DNA of 64,000 nucleotides from Reticulitermes lucifugus (Eukaryota > Arthropoda > Insecta > Blattodea > Rhinotermitidae): NCBI GenBank assembly GCA_026260175.1, contig JAKCWW010001207.1:4060-68059 (forward strand), given 5' to 3'. The notes under the pieces are model-generated. The model had not been told where the DNA came from, did not search any database, and saw only the letters and a program-made list of their open reading frames with translations. How positions within the stretch are numbered: position 1 is the first letter of the stretch; every line of letters begins with the position of its first letter. The position numbers and the translations under genes were made by a program. Positions 46,640-59,420 of the stretch are shown piece by piece.

Positions 46640-46725
46640 ATACACATGAATCGAAACACAATTCCTTGGTCATCCAGCCCGTAGCCCAGTCCTTGCATGG
46701 GCTACACTGTCCCGGCTCCCAAAAT
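46640..46725 (-). repeat. SINE S1 head, minus strand
   Basis: Minus strand: gggagccgggacagtgtagc (A-box region), ggactgggctacgggctgga, tgtgtttcgattcatg (B box TTCGATTC). It looks like the tRNA-related head only; the 3' body is missing. Confidence 0.55.
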
Positions 46726-47251
46726 TTTCATACTTTACCAGATTTTTAGACAAATCGTGTAATTTAAGAGTATAAAATTTCTGTATAATTCAGGGAGAAA
46801 CTCTGTTGTTCTGCGATTATAACAGCGAAACCATATTAGTACCGTTTTAAATCTGTAAGTTTGTCTCATCTTTCTGACCCAATAATTCTGTTATGTAGGC
46901 CCATCACTGCACTTGTGTTGAGTTGGAAGCTGTTTTTTAACTATTCCTCTTTCGATGCCTCAGGAGTGTAATGAGACAGCTCACTGTCATTTTAATTAAC
47001 TCGTCTTTACTTTCTAAATATTGTTTTGCTTTCTATGTGTATGTCATGACTAGCCTAGGACCTATTTCTGGACAATCTGTAATTAATACACGTCACAATA
47101 AAACGCACCTGCTAAGTTTATAGCTTCCCATATATATGTCAGTAAGAGTTCCTCTCTGCCTACTTGCGTGTTCTGTCGCTATTTTCTGTCAATAACACAG
47201 GATACGAAGGAACTGAACGTAAAGATCTTGCCTAAGTAACACCTTCAATCT

Positions 47252-47490
47252 CTATATTATCTCTACCGTGCATTTCAGTAATTAGTTAATTATTTATTCC
47301 AACAAATGCATTACACTATTTTAGTGTTTTCTTGTTCCTACATATGTTTCGATTTGATGCACTGAAGATTATGAAGATTATGAACTCTCGACGACACCCC
47401 TGAAGATGGCACTATAAGTGACGAAACATATGTAGGGACAAGAAAACGCTAAAATAGTGTAGTGCATTCGTTAGAATAAATAATTAAATA
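47252..47490 (+). mobile_element. Foldback retro-insertion H carrying a hammerhead-like motif
   Basis: It is bounded by a perfect 11-bp direct repeat, accttcaatct (47241-47251 and 47491-47501). It starts with an asymmetric part including gtgcatttcag, then arm 47284-47351 (ttaattatttattccaac, tacactattttagtgttttc, ttgttcctacatatgtttcg), which is reverse-complemented at 47423-47490 with few differences. Only the right arm keeps a complete hammerhead-like core (47397-47437). The layout is the same as elements A-D, but the sequence is a different subfamily (cgaaacatatgtagg instead of cgaaacgtcgg). Confidence 0.85.
47397..47437 (+). ncRNA. Hammerhead-like motif inside element H
   Basis: CTGAAGA (47400-47406, fits CUGANGA), stem II CACT/AGTG (47410-47413 / 47417-47420), GAAAC (47423-47427), loop ATAT, GTA (47432-47434), GGG (47435-47437) pairing with CCC (47397-47399). 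All core positions are intact. Stem II has 4 pairs plus one outer G-C after a mismatch. Confidence 0.62.
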
Positions 47491-47633
47491 ACCTTCAATC
47501 TTGGTTTGAAATTGTTTATTGGAAAAGAGATTGTGTTTCTGTCTTTTTTAACGTGTGTCATCCCGTTGTGTTGTTAATAGTACACACATTTAACCAGCAT
47601 CCGTCCAAACAGAACTAAATTCCATTTATTATA

Positions 47634-47685
47634 TACTACACGTTTTGTCCTACTCAGGTCATCCTCAGGTTCACATTTTGTCTTT
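47634..47685 (-). ncRNA. Hammerhead-like motif with changed GAAA box
   Basis: Minus strand: CTGAGGA (47668-47662), a stem II region gacct/aggac with one internal mismatch, CAAAAC where CGAAAC is expected (a single CpG-decay-type change), then GTGTAG. The core change predicts inactivity. It lies just 140 bp downstream of element H. Confidence 0.4.
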
Positions 47686-47699
47686 AAAACATAGTGAGG

Positions 47700-50600
47700 A
47701 AGAAAAATACATTATGTAAGTACATAAAAACTCAGTTAAAATTATTAAAAATTTGTTAAGGCCGTAAACTGGAGCAGTATGTGTGGACAGAGGTTCTACC
47801 ACGACTGTTACAAAAATTGTTTACAAATTTTACTTCCTTTGTCATTCCAAAGTTGTCGTAGCACCATCTCAAGTCCGAGTATCTCTATGCGGATTCATTC
47901 CAAATTTAATTGTGTTGGTTAACTTCCATATTTTCTGATATAAGCTTCCAACAGGGAGTTAGTATATAACTAGATAATACGTGGATAGCTGTATGTTGCA
48001 TGCTTAGTAAGAACGCAACATTAAGCTATCCACACGTGGCGCCAAATTCGAATTATGTTTTAATTTCATTCACAAATATTATTGGGCTGCTAAATTGCTG
48101 GACTTTTCTTGAGGAAGTGGCACAGACAGACGGACGGACACGGCTGAGCGCATAGGCGCTCGCACACCACTCTCAACGATGTCCAAGAATTGCTTGAAGA
48201 CAAACCTTCTGTCGGTCAGCGTAGCAGAAATCCTGTATCATCGTCCAACTGGCTCGCATTTTTTTTTGTAATTCACTAGGAAACTACGATTTTTCCACGG
48301 GTGCCGATTAATTGAAGATCTGATATCAGAATCTGAAGATTACTCAGCCTGAAAGTTCCGCAAAGTTGCTCAAAAGCTAAGCATTGGGTTATCGTATGCT
48401 GCGCGCATTTGACCCGCTGAAGATTCACTTATAAATTATGTATATATATTTAATTCGTACTTCAAACCCTATCCATTAGGGAAAAAACTACTACGTTTTT
48501 TCCGAAAATCTTACGAAAGACTGTGAGGGCTGAACGCATAGCTTTTAAATATTCGTACTACAGCGCTGAATGGATAGAGTAACTATAGGGCCTTAAACGT
48601 GTCATGTTTATACTGTAACTAAATTGACATTTTCATTTTGAATGTTAATATTATCCTACTACAAATGACATTGTTCTCCATTTCTAAGAATTTTCTTGCC
48701 AAAGTATAGTATTTCTTCTGTTTCAGTGTCTCCTATTCATTTATACTCATGTCTCTTTAACGTAATTTCATTGCTGTACCACAATAAGAACCATGCAATT
48801 CTGTGTTAACATTGCATAATATTACATTCTTATTTCTACTTGAGCCTCACAATTGATTCTTTCCCCTCAGGTTCTCCGATCAGAATTCTGTATGCTTTTC
48901 TAATTCCTTCCATATGTGTACCATATATATTGAAAGCACAAGTTAAGAAGCTTGTAAACATGTAATTTTATCCTAATTTCTATTACTTTATCACCCCTAT
49001 AACAAAATATTTCCTTAAGCACCCTGTTGCCGAAGTCTCTCAATCCATATTTTCGGTTAGTGTGACAGACCAAGTTTCACAACCATATAAATTGTATACG
49101 TTTTCCAGTCTTTATGTTTCTAGATAGGACAACACAAGACGGTTGATTCCCGAACTGATTGTTCCCAAGTTTTGTAAGATGTCAGTTTATTAACATTTGC
49201 TCGTAACGATTACATAAACAATTTCAAGGTAAACAATTCTTACCAAGTTCTTCCCGCTGAATCTCGCTGAAAAGTCTGTGTTTAGTGAAGTACAGAGAAA
49301 GGGTAATTCCAGGTTCTGTAACCAACCGTCTTAGTGGGCTCGATCCACCGTTGTTCGTAATACGTAGAGAATTTCCATAGTTCATTCTCCATCCTGAATT
49401 CAGAACAGCTAACTCTCATTTCCTTTCAGAGAGATAGATGTGTAATTTATCAATGTAATATTTATTTTGGTAAGAATTATATAGGAAGTTTTACATTACT
49501 TCTCAACTTTGTTGCTGTACTGGTCATTAGCAACTTCACTTTACTGCTTCACTTTGTATTCCCCAAATCCCACCCTTCTTTGCCATTTGCTCATCTTGTT
49601 TTTGCGATCTTGCAGAATCTACACTGTCTTCTCCATCCGCAAAGTAAACACACTCAAAATCCCTGCTTTGCTTCGTGTTCTGTGCATGAAAAGCAAGGAA
49701 CGACACGAGCTACTCCGATATTAATGAATCTGGTGCGAGTTTTCTTCTGGGTTCGCCCACTCTTTCGTATCAAAAGCTCCCTCTGTTTGAGAGACAGCAT
49801 GCCCCTCACTTCCTCTACACTATTCCAGAGCAGAAAGCTGCTGTGTTCTGCCGCTTCCTTGGTATTTTAATTTTGGTTTCTTATGCGATATCACCAAAAC
49901 ATAACTGATTCCTTTTATTGACATTTGTTTAATCCTAAGGAGAATAATTTAATGTAAATATAATTCTTGCTGCATTTCATCGCCCTAATAATTCTGTTTC
50001 CGACAAATGAATTGTTTATTTCAGTGTGTATGTGTAGATACACACACACACACACCTTAACGGCATTACAGGTATTCCAAGTCCATTGTTTGTGTTTCGT
50101 TTCATATATCGGTATGTGTGTTTTTACATTTGCGAATTTAATATCATTCGATTTCATACATTCTATTGTGTGTCATTTTATGATAAATTACTGCTATTAT
50201 TTTCTGGGTAAAACTATTATATATTCTATAGTTAGAAGATTTACATATATCAATTTTTCACTTTTATAAAGCGGAAATTGGCACGTTCGGTGTTTTTTAT
50301 GTTGCTGAAACCAATACGTACTTCCATTAATACTTACAGGTGCAAAATTTACGGATATTTTCCTTAAAAACAGCATGCGTCCAACTATTTTTAGAATCAA
50401 ATTTATTATACAATTCGAGTTTGAAACGGGATGTGTGTTACAAAGGATTACTTTGAAGCATTACAGACACAGAGACAATGAGACCTGCGTATGTATGTAC
50501 AGCCTCATATTATATAATAACAAAACATACTATACAATGCAGTTTTTGCGAAATACTCAATATGATTTCCGTTACTGGACTTTACAGTTCTCCGGTCTTG

Positions 50601-52335
50601 TGAGATGTCGAAGTTTGTTGTGCTGATCTCTGTATGGTACTGAAATCTTTTGACCTGCCCAGTCTGTTTTTGAATTGCGATTAGTCCCTAATTAATTCCA
50701 GGTTCTTACGTGTAGCAGAGTATGGACCAGTGTACTTAACATAAATCCACCAGCAGAATGTGTAGTATTTTTGCCCCTGTCACTCGTCTTTAGCATGTCG
50801 TCCATCTTCGGCAGGAGCTGGGTCCTTATCAAGGACTGTATATAACACAAGTCCACTTGTTTGTATGCTTCGGAATGTATACTTAATGCCTGCCACAAAC
50901 ATCTGTTGTCAAGGGTCCTCCAGCACTGAGCACTGCATGACTTGCGCATAATGGCTCGCTCTCGAGCGTTATCATTATATTATGCTGGAAAAACACATTA
51001 TCTTTTAGGCCATTCGATCATCATGCATTATATTTTATGAAAAAAAGCTGCGTTCTGAATACGCAGCGATACGAACATCTGTATGTAACTGCATGCTCAT
51101 CATTTCTTGACATGTTGCTAACGCACGCGCATTTATCCGCTATATCCTATGCTTATCGCAAGTGTACTTCAGTGTACCTGAAATTTAAGCCGGATCTCTT
51201 ATTTTTTCAAACTAACTCCGTTAGGAAGCTGCCTACAAACAGTCAGGAGAATTCCGTGTCTCTTCTACGGGGAGTTAATAAAATATTTAACCCAGGGTTG
51301 GAAATTGCTTTTTAGAAACACGCAGACGCTGAAACATCAGTTAAAATGCCCTGGGAATGATTAACACATGTTATAAAGGGAATTATTAAAATGCAGGACT
51401 CGCTAAAATTAGGTCATCACTTCGGTCTACACATATCGTTGTTGGAATGGCTTTAGACACTCAAAATAATTTATTTAAAAAAAAAATCTCTGGAACTATA
51501 TAGGCAGCGTCTACCGCGTTTACCCACTTCCACGATATGATTCAACCATTATTTCATGTATTATTTATATACTGTGCTTCCCCTAAACTGTTAATATTAA
51601 GCTTCTGTATGGTCTGAAGTGAAGTGGCTTTTATTAGCAGCGAATATGGCGGAAAATCAGAATTGTCCGTCACCCTCCAGTAAACATCTCCCGTATCGGA
51701 TAAAAGAATTAATGTTTTTTTGCGCTGATAATAAGTGACACACACACACATACATATGTATGTTGACAGATATGACCTCCATATAAGGCATTGCTTTTGC
51801 TTCCTAAGAATGTCTAATTACAGTTTACTGCCTTCCATGCTTCTCATTTCATTACAGTTACTGTAATGAAAAAGAGTATAATATTCTTTTCTGAGAGGTT
51901 ATGAGAGTTAAAATTTGTAGTTTCAAAATTCGAATATTTTCCACTTTGTCTTTGTAATTTTTTTATTAAGTGACGTCCGCATTAGTTTATTACAAATTTA
52001 TTGTTGCAAAATAATTACTTTGTGTTACATCAATCTTTTAAAATTTAGTTTTAATTATATAACACTTGCTTTGGCATGAAGCAACTCTACAATTTGCCCG
52101 CAAATTTTATGTGTTTGTTTTGTGTAATGCCCACAATATAGATATCGGTTGTTACCCTGGTAAAAATGTGGAAGTACTTTTCTGTGCAATGCTCCACGAT
52201 TTTTGAGAGAGCATTGCTTTCGAACGTTTTTAGTCTTCGGTTGTTTGTCCTTCTCGTAAGAGCAGCTTGTAGAGGAAAATGAGTAGTAGACTATTGGTGG
52301 AATAATATTGACATGGGAAAAGAGATTTACTCGGG
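47700..52335. other. No recognised gene
   Basis: Includes a CA run at 50039-50053 and a short aaaaaaaa tract at 51477. The open frames at 49509-49870 and 49967-50269 have no recognised domain. No splice-flanked Ig-type exon was seen. Confidence 0.4.
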
Positions 52336-52339
52336 AAAC

Positions 52340-52455
52340 CCCCGTCCCAATGCCGCTTCATCCACCACCAGTCTCACATAGACTGACCCGTGATCGAGAC
52401 GGGGCCTCAGCGCTGAAAGGCCGGCGACTAACCGCGTGAGCCATGCATGGCCTAT
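52340..52455 (-). repeat. tRNA-type SINE S4 head, minus strand
   Basis: Minus strand: atggctcacgcggttagtcg (A-box region), ccggcctttcagcgctgagg, ccccgtctcgatcacgggtc. This is a tRNA-like layout of about 75 nt followed by a unique tail. The B box is degenerate. A genuine tRNA is unlikely because the stems do not pair cleanly. Confidence 0.5.
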
Positions 52456-52459
52456 TTCC

Positions 52460-55400
52460 ATGGTAAGTCTTTCGTTTTGTATATCTAATGGGAACGGGCT
52501 GTGTGTTTTCTGTGAAATAGGAACTGAAATTTATTATATAATGTAGATGAATAATAATCTTCGGATTTTGAGTTCGTCTGTTAATTTATGGTAGATCCGC
52601 CAAAACAACTTTAGGGAGTATGAATTTTATAAAAACTCTGCGACTGGTTCGTGGTTATTTTTAGTCAGTCATCAGTTTTGCTTGGTGTGTGAGTTTGTCG
52701 TATTTTGGCGATTTGAATGGAGCCACGAACGACCGCAAATCAAACCGTAATACGCTCATCCTCCCGACCAAAAATCACACGTAAGTGTAATTTCAACCAA
52801 TTTGAGATTTACATCAAATTATCCAACCGCACCAGTCTTTCTACATCCACATTCCCCATTCACTACTGGACCCGTCAAAGCCTGCACTAGTATGCGTCAG
52901 CAATCTGCGATTAGAATGCATTCTATATAATCATTACTGCTGTTTTTCAAAAATATTTATTGTAAAGTAGTTTAAATGAAAAATAAAACGCTCAATAGTG
53001 AAATTTGGAGGGGTAATTTAGCCCCTAATTAGCCTAACTCTATACTGATGTGTTTCCTAGCCACATAATGCCAGCATTTCAATTCAGTTGATCTAACACA
53101 TGTTGCAGAATAGGGATGAAATGAAGCAAGTAATTGTGCATCGTGTGGAGCAGAAGGGGGGCAGTACTGTAGGCCCGTAGCAGATCGCACGGGTATTAAC
53201 CGGTGGACGCGAGGTTCGGAGCTATTATAACAGGTACGATGGGAGCGTTGTGGCCATCTAACGCGTTATTCGACTACTTTCATGCTCTGTAGTTGAGGTC
53301 GAGTTTCTAGACCTCGCCTACTGTTCTCAATTGGAGATTCTTTTAATTGCGAATTTAAGTAAGAAATAATGAGGCTATTATCAGCTCAGTGGGGTTAATT
53401 TTCATAAGCATTACACTTCTCCCTAGTAAATGTTAGGTTTATTTGTCGAGGGTAAATGAGATTGCCTGTTGCTCTGCTGTTATTATAATAACAACAGTAT
53501 CACCTGTGACACCAGCTATTACTGTCCGTGGTAATTGCGGTTGTAGCAAGGTAATTGCGCACGTGTTCTGAGACTCCAAGTTTGAGCGCTTAATTTTTGC
53601 TGTTGGTAACTCCAGTGATAAATACGTCCCTATTTGTCAGCACGAGCTCGAGTCAGTGAATTGCCCAGTAAGCTCTTTTTCTTGTCGTGGTTGTACATTT
53701 TTGGGTGGAGTGTTCTTCCATTGTAAGTTCGTTACAGAGCGATCTATGGAGGTTAAAAGCATAGAGATATAACACATTAAAAACTTATAGACCAACTCTC
53801 ACGCTGAATTAACATAATCTTGATCTAGGAATCCTTGGCTTCTGAGTTTGGACGTCATGTATGTTAAAGGAAGCACAGAAACTAACAAAACGTTTCGGTA
53901 AATGAATCTGCTTCCATTTTCATGTTAAAGAAGTTGGGAAAGCACGTAATTAATTTACAGCGCTTTGCTTAATTTATAGGAACGTACAGCTTCATGGTAT
54001 TTTCATTTATGTATGACGTGATAACTTTCGAACCGATATGGGAATGTCGGCAATTATAGTATCATTATGATTGCACTAGGCAGCACCCCACTTGTATACG
54101 TTTCAACTTGCCGTCTTATATAACAAAGGTTTTGGGAGAGAAGTACAATAGTGTAAGTTAATGTAGTCACATGGAATATCGCACGTAACTAGCTAATGAG
54201 ATATAAGCACGTTTTACTTCCCAGTATAGATGAGAGAGGTACGCTCCAGTGATGCTGTAGCCTTCGTATTAGTTGTGGTATGTGCTAGTAGAATAGGTTG
54301 CAAGTTTATCAAACTCGTGTTCGATTGATTAGTTTTGCTGTAATTGCCAGGCTTGTATAGCTCCTTACTTTCTTATAGGCTGTGTAACGTGTACGTCGTG
54401 GGTCTGTGTTTTATTCTGCATTGTTTCTTCTTGGTTATGGTCACTTTAACCTCCTTAGGACTGAAATTAAGAGAGAGAGAGAGATATATATATATAAGAC
54501 GTTTTGGACGAGTAGACAGAAGGGAAATTTAAGAGTAAAATGAGACACTTTGTTCCGGCAGATAGAAAGGGCATCAGAAAATTTCCAATTCTCGCCCGCT
54601 TGTCCCTGATAGGAGCAGCATGAAAATTAAGACGTTACATAGTGGCCTGAATATGAGTCTTGGAGTTCTGAGTTACTGGTGCATGGTGAAATAATTTGGT
54701 TGGATAATATTGTGGTCTCTACTACGAGGGTTATATTCATCTAATTTATACCGTATAAAATATCAGGGTTTATCTCACAGTGAACACAGTCCCTGTCCGC
54801 TACAAAGACTAGTCAGTAAATGCTGTTTATGAAAATGACGGTTTTTATTGAGAGAATCGCACGAACCACATAATTACATCGTGCGAGCAAAGTTCAGAGT
54901 TATGAAATGTTACAACAGGTGATGTGTATAGTTGCCACTTCGCTTTAAAAGTGTAAGAGAAGTTTGGAAGGACATGCACAGAATTGTAATGAACCTTTTA
55001 CGATTTGTTTACTGCATTGGGCTTGATGTTCATTTATTGCTGATACAATTTATGTTCTTACCCAGATGGCAACTCCTTCCCCATTGTTTAACCACATTTA
55101 GCTGACGAATAATTTATTTTAACTTTGGAGATATTATGAAACTCTAGCACTTCTTCTCTGCAAACTGTGACCTATTAGAACCAGAGACCTTTTCTCTGGA
55201 TAGGCTACCCACTTTGCCGCTTTAAGATGTAGTACTTTTCTCTGACATAAATTTCAGGATAGTTAAGAATCTTTTAGAAATCTAACAAAGGTTTGATTCC
55301 AGATAAAGCAATCCCCTCGAACCACAGGCTTTAAGTAGGTGTACTGGTATGAGATCTGCATGGGCGCATTTGTGTAAAATATACGGGGTGTACTTAAAAT

Positions 55401-55475
55401 GCTTGGACAAACTTCGAGTTAATTCCTCACATTAACGCAAAGAAAAAGGTTCATATAAACATATGCCCGGAAATT
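52460..55475. other. No recognised gene
   Basis: Contains a GA/TA microsatellite at 54470-54496 and a hammerhead-like reverse-strand remnant (accgaaacgtttt) near 53888-53935. Confidence 0.4.
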
Positions 55476-55480
55476 AGTGG

Positions 55481-55690
55481 TTTTAGGCAAGTTCGCAAAA
55501 TTTCGAGAAGCGACTATTGGCTTCGTCATGTCTGTCCGTCCATCCGTCTCTCCGCATAGTACAACTCGGCTCCAACTGGACGGATTTTCATGAAATTTGA
55601 TATTTGAGGATTTTTCGAAAATCTGTCTAGAAAATTCAATTTTTATTGAAATCTGATAAGAATAATGCATAGTTTACATGAAGACCTAGG
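55481..55690 (+). repeat. ~400-bp dispersed repeat, copy 3 (partial)
   Basis: gcaagttcgcaaaatttcga, ttggcttcgtcatgtctgtc, caactcggctcc, ttttcatgaaatttga and tctgtctagaaaattcaa match copy 1. The 3' half is missing or diverged. Confidence 0.8.
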
Positions 55691-56274
55691 TACTGAACTT
55701 TGATATTCAGCTTCTTTATTTTGCTTGGTTTTCTTTGAAGTATAATCGATAAGAACCGCTAAACGATTAATATAAAACCCATGAAAATTTAAATTTTGTA
55801 TCCTTAGGAAATGGAAACTTGAGACATGTATGTTGATGCTGAGCCGTGAGTTCAAATTCTGTCAAAGATTTTTGTGTGTAGAGAATGGTGGTACTACCGT
55901 CATGACATGTGCGCATCTATACCACATCACCGCAGTTGCCACCACAAATAACCAATCACCCACATTCAAACATCTCTTCAAATGAACACTCCCAAGTGAT
56001 TGATTTGTTTTGTTTAAAATCGCACTTTGTGTAATTGTCTTTAAGCGCCAGAATCGATTAATAGGGATGTAAAACATTTCAGTTTCCTATAAAGTCACTA
56101 CTTTCAGCAATGATATTACACTTATCTTACTAGAATCATTTAAATTTCCGTGTATATTTTATTATATTTATTTATTTATTCGTCCATTCATTTATTCATT
56201 CTTTATTTATTTAACAACTCCTTTAATTATTTGTATTATAATATTCAGTCATAGGACGACGTAAGTTATCGTTG

Positions 56275-56440
56275 CCTAATTTAAGGTTATAATCGCGGAA
56301 TACTTCGGGAGGGACTGAGGAAAACCATGAGGAACGGTAATCATGGCAGCTAATCGTGGTGTTAAAATTTGAACCGAGTTGTCCCTAATCAGACGGAAGA
56401 GCGCTAACCCCTCGACTGCTACGCTTGGTGTGGGAGTAAC
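56275..56440 (-). repeat. tRNA-type SINE S3-like, minus strand
   Basis: Minus strand: gtagcagtcgaggggttagc gctcttccgtctg (A-box region), actcggttcaaattttaac (B box GGTTCAAAT), then ttcctcatggttttcctcag. That last segment resembles the S3 body at 26.1 kb. Confidence 0.6.
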
Positions 56441-56505
56441 CTTAGAACTCAATAAACTCTTAGCTCTTGGTTTTGTGGTCGTGGGATTGTTATGATTCAT
56501 TCATA

Positions 56506-56540
56506 CTGAAGATGGGGACAGAGTGTACGCTGAAACGTTA
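56506..56540 (+). ncRNA. Degenerate hammerhead-like motif
   Basis: CTGAAGA (56506-56512) and GAAACGTT (56532-56539) are correctly ordered, but the intervening 19 nt form no good stem II. Probably a fossil of the same element class. Confidence 0.3.
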
Positions 56541-56559
56541 TAAGAACTTGAGCACCCGC

Positions 56560-57815
56560 TGTGTCTAAACCATGAAAGCCAATACCACACATTGAAATTA
56601 AACTTTAGAGAGCAGTATCAACCCGAATTATATTTAAAGGTTCGGTTCGTCCCGCGCAGTAAACACAACCTGTCTCAGTTACAAAAACCAGTCAGTTAAT
56701 AGGGTGTAGGAGAATAATCGCTTATTGTTCTGAGAACTATACAAAACACAAAATTTTACTCTGTGGGTAGAACATAGGAGGTTTATAATTTTAAAACTGG
56801 TGGTACCTGTAGTAACCACCAAGCTTCAACGGATGGCTCGGAAGCGAACATAGATCTTCGCCTTTTACAAAGCAGACGGTAGAGCTACATTTAAGGAAGG
56901 TTGCAGTTTTATTAGGTAAAACATTATGTTGTCTAGCTCAGTGTCTGTGGATTAACACTGATTTGTTAAAGTCTTCTCGTTACATTGTCAAAAAATTAAA
57001 TTACGCAAATATAATTGTGACCTTTTTGTAAGAGGTCAGAAACACTACTGATATTAAGGCAGTATAATTAAGCACTGAATTCGAATGAAATTTTAGGTTA
57101 TTTAATTAATAGTGGTTGAGAAAACGTTTCTGTCTCATTGTGATATCTGCAGTAAACACATATCACACGGGTTCGTGAAAATTAAATACTGAGTCTCGGA
57201 AATAAACAGGCTTATTAATGAGAAACCATAAAGGCAAAATGTTTTTGCCTTCCTGCGAACAGTATTGGTTTTAATGCTATCCTCCTCCCAGAATATTTCA
57301 TTTTCAGAATGTCCATGTGGGGAAACCTCTCTCTTCGTTTCGCAGTACAATTATTTCAATTAAATTTGTATGGCTTGGGGGGTCAGCTTATAATGAGAGA
57401 AAATGTTTAGGCTTTATTTTCGCACATAGCGTCGAGGCTCCGGCATACACCTAATGAAACAACCCGCTTGTTTATCTCAGCACAAGATACTAACATTGCA
57501 GTACAAATGAAACCTCTAGACACTCGTACTTGTATAACATATATATTGCTTGTGTATCCAGTGAAGTAACTCCATGAATTTAAGTCCTTCTTGATAAGTT
57601 GATAGTCACTTGTCTGACCAAGAAACTCCTCTCCTTCTATGGAACCCAAAGTTTCATAACCGAACCCTCATATTAACATTCTGAAGTTCAGATTCTGAAC
57701 CCTGTGTGATAAAATGATAAGTGCATATCTAAATGCATTAATGCACTCAATGAGATGGCGTAATTCCAATAAGTTTAATATCTCTGTATATGGAGTTTTG
57801 TTCAATAGACACTTC
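56560..57815. other. No recognised gene
   Basis: Open frames here lack motifs; no repeat family was assigned. Confidence 0.4.
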
Positions 57816-57817
57816 GT

Positions 57818-58005
57818 TTTTAGGCGCGTTCGCATGCGGAGCGCAACTATTATCTTCACGTCGGTCTGTCCCCATGTTTTTAGGGCCAGTCCCACTGGAT
57901 ATGGTTTCTTGAAACTTCGTATTTCAGATTTCTACTAAAATTTGTCGACAGCTTCCCATTTTACTTAAAACAGGACAAAAATAACAGGCACTTTACTTGA
58001 AGGCA
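57818..58005 (+). repeat. ~400-bp dispersed repeat, copy 4 (diverged)
   Basis: ggcgcgttcgcatgcggagc, cttcacgtcggtctgtcc, actaaaatttgtcgacag and aataacaggcactttacttg follow the order of copy 1 with many differences. Confidence 0.5.
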
Positions 58006-58194
58006 TACATACATCTACCGTACTCTGCTGCAATTTGCTACACAAGTACATTAAATCCATTGATAAATATGGGGGAAAATAAAGTCTGTGATCGGAGTAA
58101 TGCCTCCCTTTTTGTGGTAGGTGTGGCACTTGAAGAACTTCATGTTCTTGTCCTAACAAACTGGTACGAATTGAAAGTAAAAATTGTCCCTTTG

Positions 58195-58370
58195 TAGACA
58201 AGGAAGGCATAGGACGGGATGGAAGTAGGGCCTATATATTCGCTCATTTTTAACCTCAACACTAGATTGGTGTAATTAGTCAGCTTCACGCTTCGATCGT
58301 TATATTTCCCCCGATACCCCGGGAGTAGGAGGCTGTGTTGACCCATGAGTGGGTGTGGACGCCTTGGAGC
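58195..58370 (-). repeat. SINE S1, diverged, minus strand
   Basis: cctttgtagacaaggaaggc ... cctcaacactagattggtgt ... gtcagcttcacgcttcgatc ... ggaggctgtgttgacccatg follows the S1 body in reverse order. Heavily decayed. Confidence 0.5.
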
Positions 58371-58499
58371 CAGGCACAAACTGACGAACAAAAGTAGATA
58401 ATCCTGAATCTTTCGGGAAAACGGAGGAATCGTGACATTTTGCCTCTTGTCTGTAAATTCAGAAGGCCTGTGTATTCTGCACAATCAGCATTACTAATG

Positions 58500-59139
58500 G
58501 AGTAAGACTCATCGTGGAGGGTACATCAAAGTCTGACAGTTGATATTAACAGTGCGCGGACTGACGAGGGAACTATACCGCTAAGAGACGGAGGAGGGGA
58601 GTGGTTTCTGTGTACGTAGGTATTATTCTTGCTCTTTCTGCATCTGTCTCTCATCTTTAGATCCCTATGATCTCGTTTTGTCTCCTGGTAGGAGAGAATG
58701 TATTGAAACAAACTTAATCCGAGTGTGGTGGTGTGGTATCTGTTTCCTTTGCTGTGCTTTATGCCCACATGTGTCTGGCCTAGCTGATGTTTCGGCTTTG
58801 TATCACACGTCAATTGGAACGTGGTAACCTTAGCGCCTCTTTTACCTGGTGTATATGCCCGAAACTTATTTAGTTCCCACCTACATCGTAGATGAATTTC
58901 GCTTGATTTCAGTTTCCTAAATGAGTTTACCGTGGAACCTCTCAGAGTATTATACCGATTGGTGGGGTAGTAACTTACGAATTTATAAAACCGCTTGCTC
59001 GCCCTCTCTCTCAATTTACCACCCGTAATTCTCACTTTCACTATTCAACTCTACATAATATATGTGACTAAAGTCTTCATCATAGTCCAGGGTTTATTTG
59101 TAATTGATTTTTCCATCTGCTATAATGTTCGGTATTCAT
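58500..59139. other. Unassigned stretch with the longest open frame
   Basis: The minus strand 58526-59041 is open for 171 codons, the longest uninterrupted frame in the window. The residue pattern shows no recognised domain, signal peptide or transmembrane segment. The frame sits between two SINE copies and lacks splice context. It could be a chance ORF in GC-richer DNA, a repeat, or an unknown single-exon gene. Confidence 0.25.
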
Positions 59140-59420
59140 CTTGCGGTATGGTGAGTAAAACACGGGCTGGACTACCAAGCAACCATGGTTTGATTACCGG
59201 CAGGGAATAGACATATCTTTTCTTCTCCCAAGTGTCCCAACCGGCTCTGTGGCCCTCTCATTCTCCTGTTCGATAAGTACAGGCAACTCTTTCCCCAGGA
59301 ATATAGCAGCCGGGGTGTTGAAACTTCACTTCCTTCTAGTTCCGACGTTAATCGTGAGTGAAGCTGTCTCCTCCCTCTCCACATATGTCATTATGGCTTG
59401 TAACGGGACAAATTTATCTT
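59140..59420 (+). repeat. SINE S1, plus strand
   Basis: acgggctggactaccaagca, accatggtttgattaccggc agggaa (B-box-like), cttctcccaagtgtcccaac cggctctgtggccctctcat, cctccctctccacatatgtc. This follows the order of the 18.9-kb copy. Confidence 0.65.

Noticed and set aside
46960-47000. Splice-flanked coding exon candidates around the 42.6-43.0 and 47-kb GC-richer stretches
   Set aside because: No frame with Ig motifs and no matched phase-1 splice pair could be identified by eye.
51300-51350. Hammerhead-like order near cgctgaaacatcag
   Set aside because: No CTGANGA upstream at the right spacing and no stem II hairpin.
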